Shown here piece after piece: positions 25,809 through 36,049 of a DNA stretch of 64,000 nucleotides. This stretch comes from Flavobacteriaceae bacterium LSUCC0859 (GTDB lineage: Bacteria > Bacteroidota > Bacteroidia > Flavobacteriales > Flavobacteriaceae), in NCBI GenBank assembly GCA_022239325.1, contig JAKOGP010000001.1, positions 268,860 through 332,859 on the forward strand, in the 5' to 3' direction. The translations under genes and the position numbers were made by a program. Position 1 is the stretch's first letter. Each line of letters starts with the position of its first letter. The notes beneath the pieces are model-generated. The model searched no databases. It was not told where the DNA came from and worked only from the letters and a program-made list of their open reading frames with translations.

Positions 25809-26105
25809 CTACAAAAATTTCTTTAAAACGGTTTCCAAATCTGCCGCAGAATAGACTCCAGATTCACGCCAAAGAGACGCTCCATTTTTAAATATCATAA
25901 GCGTAGGAACCCCACGAACCTGATACTTTGCAGCAATTCCAGGGTTTTTATCTACATCTATCTTTAATACAAAAATCTGGTCACCCATAGAAGCTTTTAA
26001 CTGCTCCAAAACTGGAGACATGGCTTTACAGGGGCCACACCAGGTAGCATAAAAATCTATAAGTACGGGTTTAGAAGATTGTATGAGGTCTGAAAAAGAA
26101 GCCAT
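25809..26105 (-). CDS. Thioredoxin family protein
   Basis: A 98-residue thioredoxin with the redox motif WCGPCK near residue 22 and the cis-proline loop RGVPTLMIF. There is no signal peptide, so it is a cytosolic disulfide reductant. It is short but complete (ends LETVLKKFL). It is encoded convergently with alkB. Bacteroidota often carry several thioredoxins, so I give no gene number. Confidence 0.93.
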   Translation of the reverse strand: MASFSDLIQSSKPVLIDFYATWCGPCKAMSPVLEQLKASMGDQIFVLKIDVDKNPGIAAKYQVRGVPTLMIFKNGASLWRESGVYSAADLETVLKKFL

Positions 26106-26202
26106 AATTAAAAATTTAAGACAAAATTACCCCTTTTGTGCCAATGCTTTTGTAACCCAGGTGACAATTAAATTATTAATATATTTGAGCAAAGCATAGG
26201 TC

Positions 26203-27687
26203 TTGCCAAACACATTTACATCTTTCTTTAAAAAACACCCCATTCTAAGTGTAGTGATTGGTTTTCAAGGCATTCGTTTGGGCTTAGTGCCCCTTATGGG
26301 GCTCATGCCACAAGACGCCTATTATTTTATGTATGGCCAACACTTAGACTGGTCTTACTTTGACCACCCCGGCATGGTAGGTTACATGTTACGTGGGTTT
26401 ACGGAAATTTTAGGTTCCCATGTATGGGTGCTTAAAGCGGCAGACTTCACGGTGAGCAGTCTCTCCCTATGGGTGTTTTACAACCTCTGTACGCAATTTT
26501 TGTCTCAGGCTCGCAGCGCAGTAGCCATGTTGCTGCTCTGTAGCTCCGTGCTTTTGAGTATGCTCTCTCTCAATAGCACCCCAGACGTCCCATTGTTTTT
26601 ATTCTGGGCACTCTCCCTTTACTGCTTAGAGAAAGCCATTTTCAAACAGAAATGGACCTTTTGGATCCTTGGTGGCTTATGCATGGGATTGGCCTTTAAC
26701 AGTAAGTATACCGCGGTTTTATTGCCCTTTGGGCTGATGCTTTTTTTACTTTTTTCCAAAACATACAGAAAGTTGCTTTGGGGTCCGTGGCCCTGGGTGG
26801 CCCTGGGGGTTTTCACAATCGTTTGTTACCCTGTGTACTACTGGAATGAGCAACACGATTTTATCTCTTTTGCCTTCCAATCTACAGAGCGCTCCAAATC
26901 TGTAAGTGACTTTGGTTTTAGCCCCAAACTACTAGGCGGATTTATAGCCACCCAGATGGCCTTGATTTTCCCCCTAGCCTTTCTCATGCTAAGTAAACTA
27001 GCCGTAAAATACAGCTGGCGTGTCCTGAGATACTGGAGATTCCCCTCAGACCAAATACTGTTTTTAGGAGCTTTTTTCTTACCCACTTTTTTAGGTTTCT
27101 TTTTGCTGTCTCCCTTCTATTGGATAAAAATTAACTGGTTGGTCCCCTCTTATGTTTCTGGCCTCATTTTATTAGCTGTATTTTTTAAGAGAAAATGGCT
27201 TAAACCACAACTCATCCTCGGTCTTATTATTCACAGTTTAATCGCTTTTGAACTGGTTACTTATATAATACCTATACGTTCAGATGACACCTGGTGGGGC
27301 TGGGAGGAACTTTCCCAAGAGGTATCTAAAATAGAGAGCTCCATAAATCCCGATTTTATTTTTTCTGCAGACAATTACAAAACATCTGCAATACTCAGGT
27401 TTTACAAACACAAAAACGTATACAGTGCCAATGTGATTGGAGACAAGGGGCTACAATTTGGCATCTTAGATCCAGATTTAAATATACTAGCTGGTCAAGA
27501 CGCCCTTTTCATAGACTCAGACCCCAGATTTAAAAACTTGGACAGACCTAAAGTAGCTCCTGAAAAAGCCCTCCCATTTTTTAAAGAAATACTTCCCTTA
27601 GACCCTATTCTAATTAGAAATAGCAAGGGAGAAGTCCTTAGGAAGTTCCATGTATTTAAGGGAGTGGGTTACCTTCCTAAAGACTAA
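26203..27687 (+). CDS. Glycosyltransferase family 39 membrane protein
   Basis: Integral-membrane GT-C glycosyltransferase using a polyprenyl-phosphate sugar donor. The 494-residue protein has about ten hydrophobic segments. The first periplasmic loop carries the GT39/ArnT-like signature MPQDAYYFMYGQHLDWSYFD, including the catalytic Asp. The only sensible start is a TTG at 26203: an in-frame stop lies just upstream and the next ATG falls inside the first helix. A -7-like TATATTTG at 26180-26187 supports a very short leader. Its stop overlaps that of the convergent FG-GAP gene by four bases. Acceptor unknown. Confidence 0.88.
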   Translation: MPNTFTSFFKKHPILSVVIGFQGIRLGLVPLMGLMPQDAYYFMYGQHLDWSYFDHPGMVGYMLRGFTEILGSHVWVLKAADFTVSSLSLWVFYNLCTQFLSQARSAVAMLLLCSSVLLSMLSLNSTPDVPLFLFWALSLYCLEKAIFKQKWTFWILGGLCMGLAFNSKYTAVLLPFGLMLFLLFSKTYRKLLWGPWPWVALGVFTIVCYPVYYWNEQHDFISFAFQSTERSKSVSDFGFSPKLLGGFIATQMALIFPLAFLMLSKLAVKYSWRVLRYWRFPSDQILFLGAFFLPTFLGFFLLSPFYWIKINWLVPSYVSGLILLAVFFKRKWLKPQLILGLIIHSLIAFELVTYIIPIRSDDTWWGWEELSQEVSKIESSINPDFIFSADNYKTSAILRFYKHKNVYSANVIGDKGLQFGILDPDLNILAGQDALFIDSDPRFKNLDRPKVAPEKALPFFKEILPLDPILIRNSKGEVLRKFHVFKGVGYLPKD

Positions 27688-30600
27688 TTTTCTATACTAA
27701 AAAGCTGAGATAGATCATTGTTGTTAAGTACCATAATATGCCGCTTCCCTTGGATGGTGATAGGGGTGAGTTTTTTTGCGTCTAAAGGCGTATAAAAACC
27801 GCTTTCTGTAAGTGGGACACTCACGAAATCTCCTTTAGAATTTCCTTTCAAAAATACACCTACCCCTGCGTCATTTCTAGCGGTCTCTATTTCTGACACA
27901 AAAAGATTAGCTACCGCCAAAATATCTTGGTGCCCGTCCCCATCAAAATCTTCTAGTAAAATGTCATTTAAATTACTCCACTGGGCGGGAGTAGGTAGCA
28001 TTTTTAATGCAAACGCCCCACCTCCTTTATTCTCAATATAATACGAGGCAAAGGTTTGTGTTTTATAATGCAAAGATTGCTTTAGATTTTCTGCTCCATA
28101 AACCTCCTCTATTTGTAGGGCAGCAAAAACATCGTACTTTTTAAAAGTACTTTTTAAAATAGGTATCTGTTCAGATGAGCAAGAAAAGCCCCTTAGCGGG
28201 AAATGTTTATTTTCGTTGTAATAGCCCAGTACAATATCATATTGGCCATTGCCGTCAAAATCATTGTAATAGACATCAAAAGGAGCCTGCTCAGAGGTTT
28301 TATACTTGTAATTTAAACCCAAATTTCCCACCACATAATCTGTATCCCCGTCTGCGTCCATGTCCTTGGCCTCCACAGAAAACCACCAACCACTGGTGTT
28401 TTCAAAATCTGCCACATTTATTTTACGTAATACACCAGCATTATTGTCAAATAAAGTAAGTGGCATCCATTCTCCAAGCATCATTAAGTCCGAATCTCCA
28501 TCTTGGTCATAATCTGTCCAAACGGCGTCTGTAACCATACCAATATGTTTAAATTCAGGGGCCAGTTTTTCCGTAGCGTTTTCCAGCTGACCACTATTGT
28601 TTAGTAAAATCATACTGGTTGCGGGGCTGGGGTATTGATGAGGCACATGACGGCCTCCTACGTATAAGTCTAAATCTCCGTCTGCGTCTATATCTGCGGC
28701 TCTGACCACACTCCCACTGGTTCTAGCTAGGCCCATTATGGCACCCTTAGTAAAAGTCCCTTGGCCATTATTCAGATAGATGCGGTCTGCATAATGAAAA
28801 TCATTGGCAGGATAAGCGTTCCCACCACTGACTACGTATAAATCTAAAGCCTGATCGCCATTGATGTCTACAAACAGAGCGTCTATGTCTTCATAGGGGC
28901 TTTCCTTAGAAAGAAGTGCAGTGTTAGAAGCTATAAAACTGCCGTCTTCTTGTTGCAATAACAACTGTGCTGGCTGGTTGGCAGCCCCACCCAGATATAG
29001 ATCTTCTAAACCGTCTCCATTTACATCGGCTTTAGCCAAAGCGGGCCCCATCTGAGACATTTTATGAGGTAAAAGCACCTGTACGTCATAGTCGTCAAAG
29101 TCATTTTCACGGTGCAGGTATGAAAGAGAAGCATGAGATGTCTCTTGGAATAATAAATTTGGATTTTTCTTGTCTTTAAGTATTGTTTTTGCCTCTTTTT
29201 GGCTCAAAACCAGGCTTTGATTGGCCCTTATATCATAGAGAGTTTGCACCTTCCCATTTGGCCACTCTACCCTTAGACTGTCTGCCTTTTCGCTACTACC
29301 CATACCAAAGTGCAAGCTGCTTTCAGAGGTAGAATATATTCCTTTGGCATTGATAGACTCCAGAAACTGCATTTGATTGTCGTGGTAGAGGTACAGCTTG
29401 GTACCCAATACACTTTTGTGCTGTTCTTCCTGGAGCTCTAAGCGAAGATAGTGTTGGGAAGTGAGGTCCATAGTATTGTTTTTGTACAAAAATGCAGCTG
29501 CATTTATATTGCTCACCACAAGATCTAAATCTCCGTCATTATCAAAGTCTGCGTAGGCGGCTCCATTAGAAAAAGAAGCATGGTCTAGGCCCCACTCTTT
29601 CCCTGCTTTTTCAAATTGCATACCTCCTTTGTTTTTAAAGGCGTAATTTTTCAAGGGAACAGAGGGCAGTAGGTTAATTGTTTTTTCTATATCTAGAATA
29701 TCAAATAGGTTCACATCCCCGGCATTGGGGTTTTTTAAGACCCAGTCATTGGCAAATTCAGATACAAAAGACGCTACTTTCTTGTCTGCGTCTGTATTTC
29801 TAATGTCGTACAAGAGTCCGTTGGTTATATACACATCTTTATGACCGTCATTATCAAAATCTGCCATTAAAGTAGACCAGCTCCAGTCTGTAGCTGCCAT
29901 TCCTGTAAACTGTGCCAGATTACTAAAATTGCCGTTGCCGTTATTGTGTTGCAAGGCGTTAAACATATATTGGTAATGTCCGCCTTCATTTACCACCTTC
30001 CAAAAGGAGTCTGGGTTCATCCCACTCATATTAGACTTGAGTCTAAAATTATCTTCTGCTACCATATCTAAGGTGAAGATCTCTGGATGAGAGTCGTTGT
30101 CCAAATCTGCAATATCTACTCCCATAGCATAAAAAGACATCTGTCCCAAACGCTCATTGGCCTCATTTTTAAAGCTGCCATCTTTCTGGTTTATGAACAT
30201 AAAATCTGGAGCTTCAAAGTCATTGGCAATATATATATCCTGCCAGCCGTCGTTGTTTAAGTCTGCTACACATACACCATTGGGGTAGCCTGTAAGATTA
30301 ACTCCAGCCTGTTTGCTAACCTCTTTAAATTGACCAGACCCTAAGTTTTTAAACAACTTTAAATGGTACTGGGGCTGGCGCAGTGGGGTACCAAAAAAAG
30401 AAGAATAGCTACCCGGATTGGGTGGCTGGGTAAGCAGTAATAGATCTAATAAACCGTCTTTGTTGTAGTCTAAAAAGCTCGCATGCCTGGTGCGCTCTGT
30501 GTCGTTCAAACCCAATGCTGCAGCCTGCTCTCTAAAGGTTCCGTTGCCGTTATTTAAATACAATAGATTGGCTCTTAATGGGATATTGTCATCAAATAAT

Positions 30601-31016
30601 TCCCGAGACACATAGATGTCTAAATAACCATCTGCATTAACGTCTGCTACAGTCACCCCTGTAGACCATCCAGCGTCTTGAATAATCCCAGCTTGGGAGC
30701 TTACATTTTCAAACTCAAAATTACCCATGTTAAAGTAAAGCTGGTCTGGAACCTGATTCCCTGCAAAAAATATATCTGTTAGGCCGTCGTTATTAAAATC
30801 TCCAACTCCAACACCTGCACCACCATAAAAATTAGAATAAAGTAAAATATTCTCCCTAGGATTGTCTTTGAGTCTATTGTTAAAATCTACCCCTGAAGAC
30901 TCTGGTGCTATCAGAGTAAAAAGGGTCTTTTCTTGAGCTTTTGCCAGGGGACTAAAACCCAAAAAAAGCACCAAAACAGCACTTTTAAGTAGTAAATCTT
31001 TGAGATTTTTTTTCAT
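27684..31016 (-). CDS. Giant FG-GAP/VCBS repeat protein with ASPIC/UnbV domain
   Basis: A secreted 1110-residue beta-propeller protein. A signal peptide ends near AKAQ. About fourteen calcium-binding FG-GAP loops of the DxDxDG type follow (for example DFNNDGLTDIFFAG, DFDNDGDLDLVVS and DFDGDGHQDILAV). An ASPIC/UnbV domain lies in the middle (GTKLYLYHDNQ then LRVEWPNGKVQTL), separating two propeller blocks. It is the third gene after susC and susD on the same strand, so it probably acts at the cell surface with that transporter, for example in capture of a glycan or glycoprotein. A hairpin in the 110-nt gap after susD may lower its expression. Confidence 0.9.
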   Translation of the reverse strand: MKKNLKDLLLKSAVLVLFLGFSPLAKAQEKTLFTLIAPESSGVDFNNRLKDNPRENILLYSNFYGGAGVGVGDFNNDGLTDIFFAGNQVPDQLYFNMGNFEFENVSSQAGIIQDAGWSTGVTVADVNADGYLDIYVSRELFDDNIPLRANLLYLNNGNGTFREQAAALGLNDTERTRHASFLDYNKDGLLDLLLLTQPPNPGSYSSFFGTPLRQPQYHLKLFKNLGSGQFKEVSKQAGVNLTGYPNGVCVADLNNDGWQDIYIANDFEAPDFMFINQKDGSFKNEANERLGQMSFYAMGVDIADLDNDSHPEIFTLDMVAEDNFRLKSNMSGMNPDSFWKVVNEGGHYQYMFNALQHNNGNGNFSNLAQFTGMAATDWSWSTLMADFDNDGHKDVYITNGLLYDIRNTDADKKVASFVSEFANDWVLKNPNAGDVNLFDILDIEKTINLLPSVPLKNYAFKNKGGMQFEKAGKEWGLDHASFSNGAAYADFDNDGDLDLVVSNINAAAFLYKNNTMDLTSQHYLRLELQEEQHKSVLGTKLYLYHDNQMQFLESINAKGIYSTSESSLHFGMGSSEKADSLRVEWPNGKVQTLYDIRANQSLVLSQKEAKTILKDKKNPNLLFQETSHASLSYLHRENDFDDYDVQVLLPHKMSQMGPALAKADVNGDGLEDLYLGGAANQPAQLLLQQEDGSFIASNTALLSKESPYEDIDALFVDINGDQALDLYVVSGGNAYPANDFHYADRIYLNNGQGTFTKGAIMGLARTSGSVVRAADIDADGDLDLYVGGRHVPHQYPSPATSMILLNNSGQLENATEKLAPEFKHIGMVTDAVWTDYDQDGDSDLMMLGEWMPLTLFDNNAGVLRKINVADFENTSGWWFSVEAKDMDADGDTDYVVGNLGLNYKYKTSEQAPFDVYYNDFDGNGQYDIVLGYYNENKHFPLRGFSCSSEQIPILKSTFKKYDVFAALQIEEVYGAENLKQSLHYKTQTFASYYIENKGGGAFALKMLPTPAQWSNLNDILLEDFDGDGHQDILAVANLFVSEIETARNDAGVGVFLKGNSKGDFVSVPLTESGFYTPLDAKKLTPITIQGKRHIMVLNNNDLSQLFSIEN

Positions 31017-31036
31017 GTGATATTTGAATAATAAAA

Positions 31037-31060
31037 TAAAGGAGGGTTGCCCCTCCTTTA
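31037..31060 (-). terminator. Hairpin between susD and the FG-GAP gene
   Basis: Perfect 10-bp stem TAAAGGAGGG (31037-31046) and CCCTCCTTTA (31051-31060) with a 4-nt loop. On the minus strand it is followed by a T-rich stretch, so it may partly terminate transcripts or protect the susCD mRNA 3' end. Confidence 0.65.
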
Positions 31061-31126
31061 TAAACTAACTGGACTTAAAACTAATTTACGTCATTTATGT
31101 AAAAATACAAAGTCGCAAATTATCGT

Positions 31127-32626
31127 TTATTTATCCCACCACACTCGGGTTGTAAATTCATTTGGACCTTGCCTAGATAAAGCTGCAGCAAAGTTTTCTG
31201 CATTGGTACTGTTTTCTGAATTTGGATAAATTAATCTTCTAGGAATGGTTCCATTGGTTACATTTCCATCGTATATAGCTTCTCCACCAAAAGGCTGTAA
31301 GACAGGGAACCCTGTTCTTCTCCAATTGGCAAATGCTTCGTATTCATTAAAGAAAGTAGCTGCCCAATATTGCTCCCCAATCATTTCTAAAGCATTTGCT
31401 GGGTTGTAAGGTTTAGCAGCCAGATAAGTGTCTACCTCCGCGTCAGTTATTACAGCAGCGTTAGGATATAACATGCTCAACATTTGCATAGCTCCCCTTA
31501 CACCAGCTTCGTAATGAGCCTTAGCGTCTCCAGAAGCCCATCCTTTAATAATAGCTTCTGCAATCATAAACTCTACCTCTGCATAAGTTTGGAATACCAT
31601 AGGAGCGTCTTCTCCGGTAATCACCCCTCTGTTGGGTTCAGCATAATCCGCAGAAGTGGTTCCGTATTTAGCTGCTAAAGCTCCAGAAGTTAGTCCGTTT
31701 GGCATACCAATGAGGTCTGCAGGGTTGGTACTTCCGTCACTTCTTCTAGCACCAAGAATAGGCAACCTTGGGTCATCTTTTAAAAAATCTACGAAGGTTT
31801 TAGACAGTCTGGGGTTTCCGTCTGCCATAAAAACCTCACCATGACCATTTTTATTTATACCTTCTGGGCCTAAAGTGTGTTGAATATAAGCAATGTCTGC
31901 GTTAGAAGTCATTACACCTGCACTTATGGCTTTTGAAGCCCATGCCTGTGCCGTTGCTGGGTCTGCCTTAGAGAGACGCATAGCTAATCTAAGCATGAGA
32001 GAATTTCCAAAACGCTTCCATTTACCCATATCGCCCTGGAAAATGAGATCAGAGGCTCCCAAACTAGAACTACTTCCTAGCTGAGCTACACCTTCCTCAA
32101 TTTCCTTAAGCATATCCATATAAATGTCCTGCTGCGCGTCATATTTAGGTTTCAAGACTCCATCTATAAAGCCTTTACCTGCTTCAGAGTAAGGTATATC
32201 TCCATACAAATCTGTAATTCTGTGATAGATAAAAGCCCTCCAAATTCTGGCAATTCCCATCTGATCTCCGGTAACACCGTCGTTTTCTAATTGGAAGATA
32301 ATATCTTCTATTTCCTTCACTTGCTGCGGGTAAGCCCTGTCAAATAAGGATGTGGCATAGCCTTCATTTCTGGTATAAAAATTACCTGTCCAGTAAGTTG
32401 CCGTAGAAGACATATGCTGCACAATTTGTGAAGAATATATAAAACTAGCCCTCCAGTTTTCATAACGCTCGCCTGAAGTTCTCAAAAATACAGAGGCCAA
32501 CTTGTTGTTAACGTCTATCTGAGCGGCTTTCGTAGGATCAATATTCATCTGCTCGAAGTCCTTGTCAAAATCACAAGAAACTATTACAAGAGATAAAACC
32601 AATAAAAGTGATAATAATTTTTTCAT
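31127..32626 (-). CDS. SusD/RagB-family nutrient-binding outer-membrane lipoprotein
   Basis: Surface lipoprotein that lids the SusC pore and binds ligand. The 499-residue protein has a lipobox LSLVIVSC (lipidated Cys near residue 18) followed by DFDKDFEQMN, a SusD-like start. The helical TPR core has YHRITDLYGDIPYSEA and the C-terminal variable part is of the SusD-like_2 type. It starts 5 nt after susC ends, a classic tandem pair. The ligand may be a glycan, peptide or glycoprotein; no specificity can be read. Confidence 0.94.
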   Translation of the reverse strand: MKKLLSLLLVLSLVIVSCDFDKDFEQMNIDPTKAAQIDVNNKLASVFLRTSGERYENWRASFIYSSQIVQHMSSTATYWTGNFYTRNEGYATSLFDRAYPQQVKEIEDIIFQLENDGVTGDQMGIARIWRAFIYHRITDLYGDIPYSEAGKGFIDGVLKPKYDAQQDIYMDMLKEIEEGVAQLGSSSSLGASDLIFQGDMGKWKRFGNSLMLRLAMRLSKADPATAQAWASKAISAGVMTSNADIAYIQHTLGPEGINKNGHGEVFMADGNPRLSKTFVDFLKDDPRLPILGARRSDGSTNPADLIGMPNGLTSGALAAKYGTTSADYAEPNRGVITGEDAPMVFQTYAEVEFMIAEAIIKGWASGDAKAHYEAGVRGAMQMLSMLYPNAAVITDAEVDTYLAAKPYNPANALEMIGEQYWAATFFNEYEAFANWRRTGFPVLQPFGGEAIYDGNVTNGTIPRRLIYPNSENSTNAENFAAALSRQGPNEFTTRVWWDK

Positions 32627-32631
32627 CTTAA

Positions 32632-35600
32632 TTAAAATTTAAGGTTTACGTTCATACCTATAGTTCTTGGGACGGGCATACCAAACCACTCTAATCCTTG
32701 AGAATTGCTTACATTGTAACCAGACTCTGGGTCTACATTTTCTACGCTATTAGACAAGAAAAATAAATTTCTTCCAATAAGTGAAACAGAGGCAGATTTA
32801 ATAAATGTATTTTCCAATACTGCTCTAGGAATGGTATAACCTATACTCATCTGTCTGAGTCTTAAATAGTCTGCATCATAGATAGCCTCTTCCGCTATTT
32901 CATAAGTACGTCTCCAATAATCTTCAATCCTATCTGGCGCAATAGTTGTAGTAAAGGCTGCACCGCTGGCGTCTACACCAGAGACTGTAAATCCGTTTTC
33001 ACGGCCGTCTCCATCTATAGTGGCTTTGTGAACTCCAAAATATTTAGACATGGCATTGGTACCGGAGTACATTTGTCCGCCGTATTTACCCTCTACCAAT
33101 ACGCTCATATTGAAGTTTTTATATCTAAAGTTATTGCTAATACCAACGGAAGTTGGAGAAACACCAAAACCTAAGATTTTTCTGGCTCCTACCTGAGGTA
33201 TGGGAGTACCATCTGGTTCTATGTCATGTATAATTCTACCTTGAGCATCTCTGTTATAAGAGGTTCCAAATAAGGCGCCATAGGTTTCCCCTACAATATG
33301 GGTCACATTTAAGTTTCTAGATCTGGGCTCGTCCATACTAATATTGGTTCCCTCGTCATTGGTAGAAACTATTTTAGAGTCATTGTAAGAGTAGTTTAAT
33401 GTTACATCCCAAGCAAAATCTTCTGTTCTGATAGGAGAACCACTTAAAAGTACCTCATAACCCGTATTGGAAACTTCTCCCAGATTCGCTAAAGCACTTC
33501 CATAACCAGAAGTTGGAGAAGCACTTACACCAACAATATCACCCTCAGTAGCATTGTCATAGTAGGTAAAGTCTAGAGAAAGTCTGCTGTCAAACATTCT
33601 AAGGTCAAAACCAAATTCCAATTCATTTTTCTCAAATGGTGTAATATTTGGATTTGGGATAGACCCGTTAGAAATGGTGCCTAAAGAAGCTCCTTGATGG
33701 CCTTGTCCGTATATACCATAGGTTAGGTTCAAGGTGTAGGGAGAATCTGCCCCACCTGCAACCTGAGAATAACCGGCTCTAATTTTAGCAAAAGTAATAG
33801 ACTCTGGCAACTGGAACATATCTGACAATACCCAGGAGAAACTCGCTGAGGTAAATAAATCATTGTTCGGGGTTTCTTTACCAGGAAGAGACAAGGTAGA
33901 GAACCAGTCATTTCTAGCAGTAAGTGTTAAATACACTGCGTCTTTAAAACCAAATTCTGCAGATCCATAGGCAGAGTTTATTTGTCTCTCGTTAAATCCG
34001 TAACCCGTATTTTGGTTTTGGGTGTTTTTTACATTGTATAAAAACGGAACAATAAAGTTTCCACCACTTGCAGTTACGGACTCTCCACTTTGGTAGTTTT
34101 TACCAATACCTGCAAAAGCAGTGAGAGAGAAGTCTTCCGCTATTTTTAGGTTATCTGTCCCAAAAAATAAATCTGCATCTCTTTGCACATTTGTGAGTTT
34201 GTACTCATTCATAGACCCCAATGGCTGGTAAGCCGTTCCATATGGAGTAATGTCTGTTCTGTGATAATCAAATCGGTCTTGACCAAAACGCCCAGACAGG
34301 TATAAATAATCTGTGAGATCCCATCTGAGGTTAGCAGATGCAATCACACGCTCTTTTACAGAGTTGTTCACATATTGCCATGCAGCAAACCATGGGTTTT
34401 GAGAATATGTATTGTCTGAGGTTCTAAACTCAGTACCGTCTTCGTTGGTTCCAAGACCTCCTGCACCCAGCATGTCATTTACATCTATAGAAGGCGCAAA
34501 TAATCTCATACCAAAGTTGGCGTTACCAGGAGAATCTGACAACCTTGGAGAACCCACGGCGTCATCTTGAATGTACTTGATATTTACATCTGCCGTAAAG
34601 TTTCTAAACTTCTGAGAAGCATTTAAACCAAGGGTATTTCTAAGTAAGGTAGAGTTAGGGATAATGTCTGTATTGTCTAAGTTAGAGTAGGACACACGAA
34701 CATTAGATTTCTCTGAAGCAGAGGAAATCGCTACGGTGTTAATAAAGGTCTGACCACCGTCATAAAATTTCTTCAAATTATTTCCTTTATAAGAGTAAGG
34801 TCTGGCTACACCATCCCATTGTTCTACCAGAGAACCATTCATTCTAGGTCCCCAGTTGGCATAGGTGTCTAAATTGTCAGAGTCTGTCACAAAATCTCTA
34901 CCTTGCCCATAGGTGGTTTGAGGATCAAAAGGATCGTTATTAATGTCGTCAAATTGTATAGAACTACTTACGTCTACGGAGACACCATCAGAACCAGCTC
35001 CGGTTTTGGTGGTGATAATAATCACACCATTGGAGGCTCTAGATCCGTAAAGAGCTGCTGCAGCACCACCTTTTAGTACAGAAATAGATTCTACTTCATC
35101 TGGGTTTAAGGCAGAAATACCATCACCAGAGTCAGATCCACCCCAGGTTCCAGCAGAACCTAAATTGGAGTTGTTAATGGTAATACCGTCAATCACATAC
35201 AGTGGTTGGTTATTTCCAGTTAAAGAACTGTTACCCCTAATAATAACTCGGGTAGAACCTTTTGCTCCTGTGGCGTTTCCGGAAATCTGTACCCCTGCAA
35301 TTTTACCTTGTAAAGAATTAATGGCGTTAGTTTCCTTAATAGCATTTACTTCGTCTCCACCAACTTGGGTAACAGAGTACCCCAATGCTTTGGTGTTACG
35401 TTTTACCCCAAGAGCAGTAACCACCACTTCTCCCAACATTTCTGCGTCTTCAGAAAGCGTTACGTTTAAGCTAGAGGAACTTCCAACAACAACTTCTTTT
35501 GTAGTGTATCCTAGAGATGTAAATACTAGAATGGCATTGTTACTACTTACAGAAATGTTAAAATTACCGTCAAAATCTGTAGAGGTTCCGTTATTGGTTC

Positions 35601-35745
35601 CTTTTTCTACCACATTTACACCCGGTAACGGCATACCAGACTCCGATTCGGTCACCGTACCAGAGATGGTTTTGTTTTGAGCAAATAGTCCATTAAGACA
35701 TAACATTGCAAAAAACAGTAATAAATAATGAATTTTTTTGTTCAT
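32632..35745 (-). CDS. SusC/RagA-family TonB-linked outer-membrane transporter
   Basis: TonB-dependent import channel. The 1037-residue protein starts with a signal peptide, then a carboxypeptidase-D regulatory-like domain (ISGTVTESESGMPLPGVNV), the plug with the SusC motif AALYGSRASNGVIIITTK, and a 22-strand barrel ending in GMNVNLKF with terminal Phe. No FecR/sigma-factor-interacting extension is seen, so this system may answer to the nearby LytS/LytTR pair or to a distant regulator. It is the first gene of susC-susD-FG-GAP. Confidence 0.95.
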   Translation of the reverse strand: MNKKIHYLLLFFAMLCLNGLFAQNKTISGTVTESESGMPLPGVNVVEKGTNNGTSTDFDGNFNISVSSNNAILVFTSLGYTTKEVVVGSSSSLNVTLSEDAEMLGEVVVTALGVKRNTKALGYSVTQVGGDEVNAIKETNAINSLQGKIAGVQISGNATGAKGSTRVIIRGNSSLTGNNQPLYVIDGITINNSNLGSAGTWGGSDSGDGISALNPDEVESISVLKGGAAAALYGSRASNGVIIITTKTGAGSDGVSVDVSSSIQFDDINNDPFDPQTTYGQGRDFVTDSDNLDTYANWGPRMNGSLVEQWDGVARPYSYKGNNLKKFYDGGQTFINTVAISSASEKSNVRVSYSNLDNTDIIPNSTLLRNTLGLNASQKFRNFTADVNIKYIQDDAVGSPRLSDSPGNANFGMRLFAPSIDVNDMLGAGGLGTNEDGTEFRTSDNTYSQNPWFAAWQYVNNSVKERVIASANLRWDLTDYLYLSGRFGQDRFDYHRTDITPYGTAYQPLGSMNEYKLTNVQRDADLFFGTDNLKIAEDFSLTAFAGIGKNYQSGESVTASGGNFIVPFLYNVKNTQNQNTGYGFNERQINSAYGSAEFGFKDAVYLTLTARNDWFSTLSLPGKETPNNDLFTSASFSWVLSDMFQLPESITFAKIRAGYSQVAGGADSPYTLNLTYGIYGQGHQGASLGTISNGSIPNPNITPFEKNELEFGFDLRMFDSRLSLDFTYYDNATEGDIVGVSASPTSGYGSALANLGEVSNTGYEVLLSGSPIRTEDFAWDVTLNYSYNDSKIVSTNDEGTNISMDEPRSRNLNVTHIVGETYGALFGTSYNRDAQGRIIHDIEPDGTPIPQVGARKILGFGVSPTSVGISNNFRYKNFNMSVLVEGKYGGQMYSGTNAMSKYFGVHKATIDGDGRENGFTVSGVDASGAAFTTTIAPDRIEDYWRRTYEIAEEAIYDADYLRLRQMSIGYTIPRAVLENTFIKSASVSLIGRNLFFLSNSVENVDPESGYNVSNSQGLEWFGMPVPRTIGMNVNLKF

Positions 35746-36049
35746 ACTATTTAGTTTAGTTAGTTATTTAAAGGTCAAATAGACTCCTATTAGTAGTAAA
35801 TTTGACATTACTTCACGAATTTCAGAAAAAAATTCGACAAATAACAGACTATAAACGGCAAAAAACAGAAAAACTATAACGATTTCGAAGACAATATCCC
35901 TAAATAGGCCTTTATTTATGGGCATAAAAAGGCAAAACGGCAAAAAAGAGCATATTTAAAAATTATCGATAAATTTCGACCAATCGCATTTCTAAACACA
36001 CCAACAACACACAAATCCCACCAGCTTTATGCTATGCTGCGGCTTTTTA
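35746..36049. other. AT-rich intergenic region upstream of susC
   Basis: This 304-bp stretch between susC (reading left) and the end of the GH-like gene holds no gene I can support. It contains a direct repeat AAACGGCAAAAAA at 35853-35865 and 35935-35947, and two similar elements, AATTCGACAAAT (35831-35842) and AATTTCGACCAAT (near 35972-35984). It must include the susC promoter, but no clear TAnnTTTG box was found. Confidence 0.6.
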
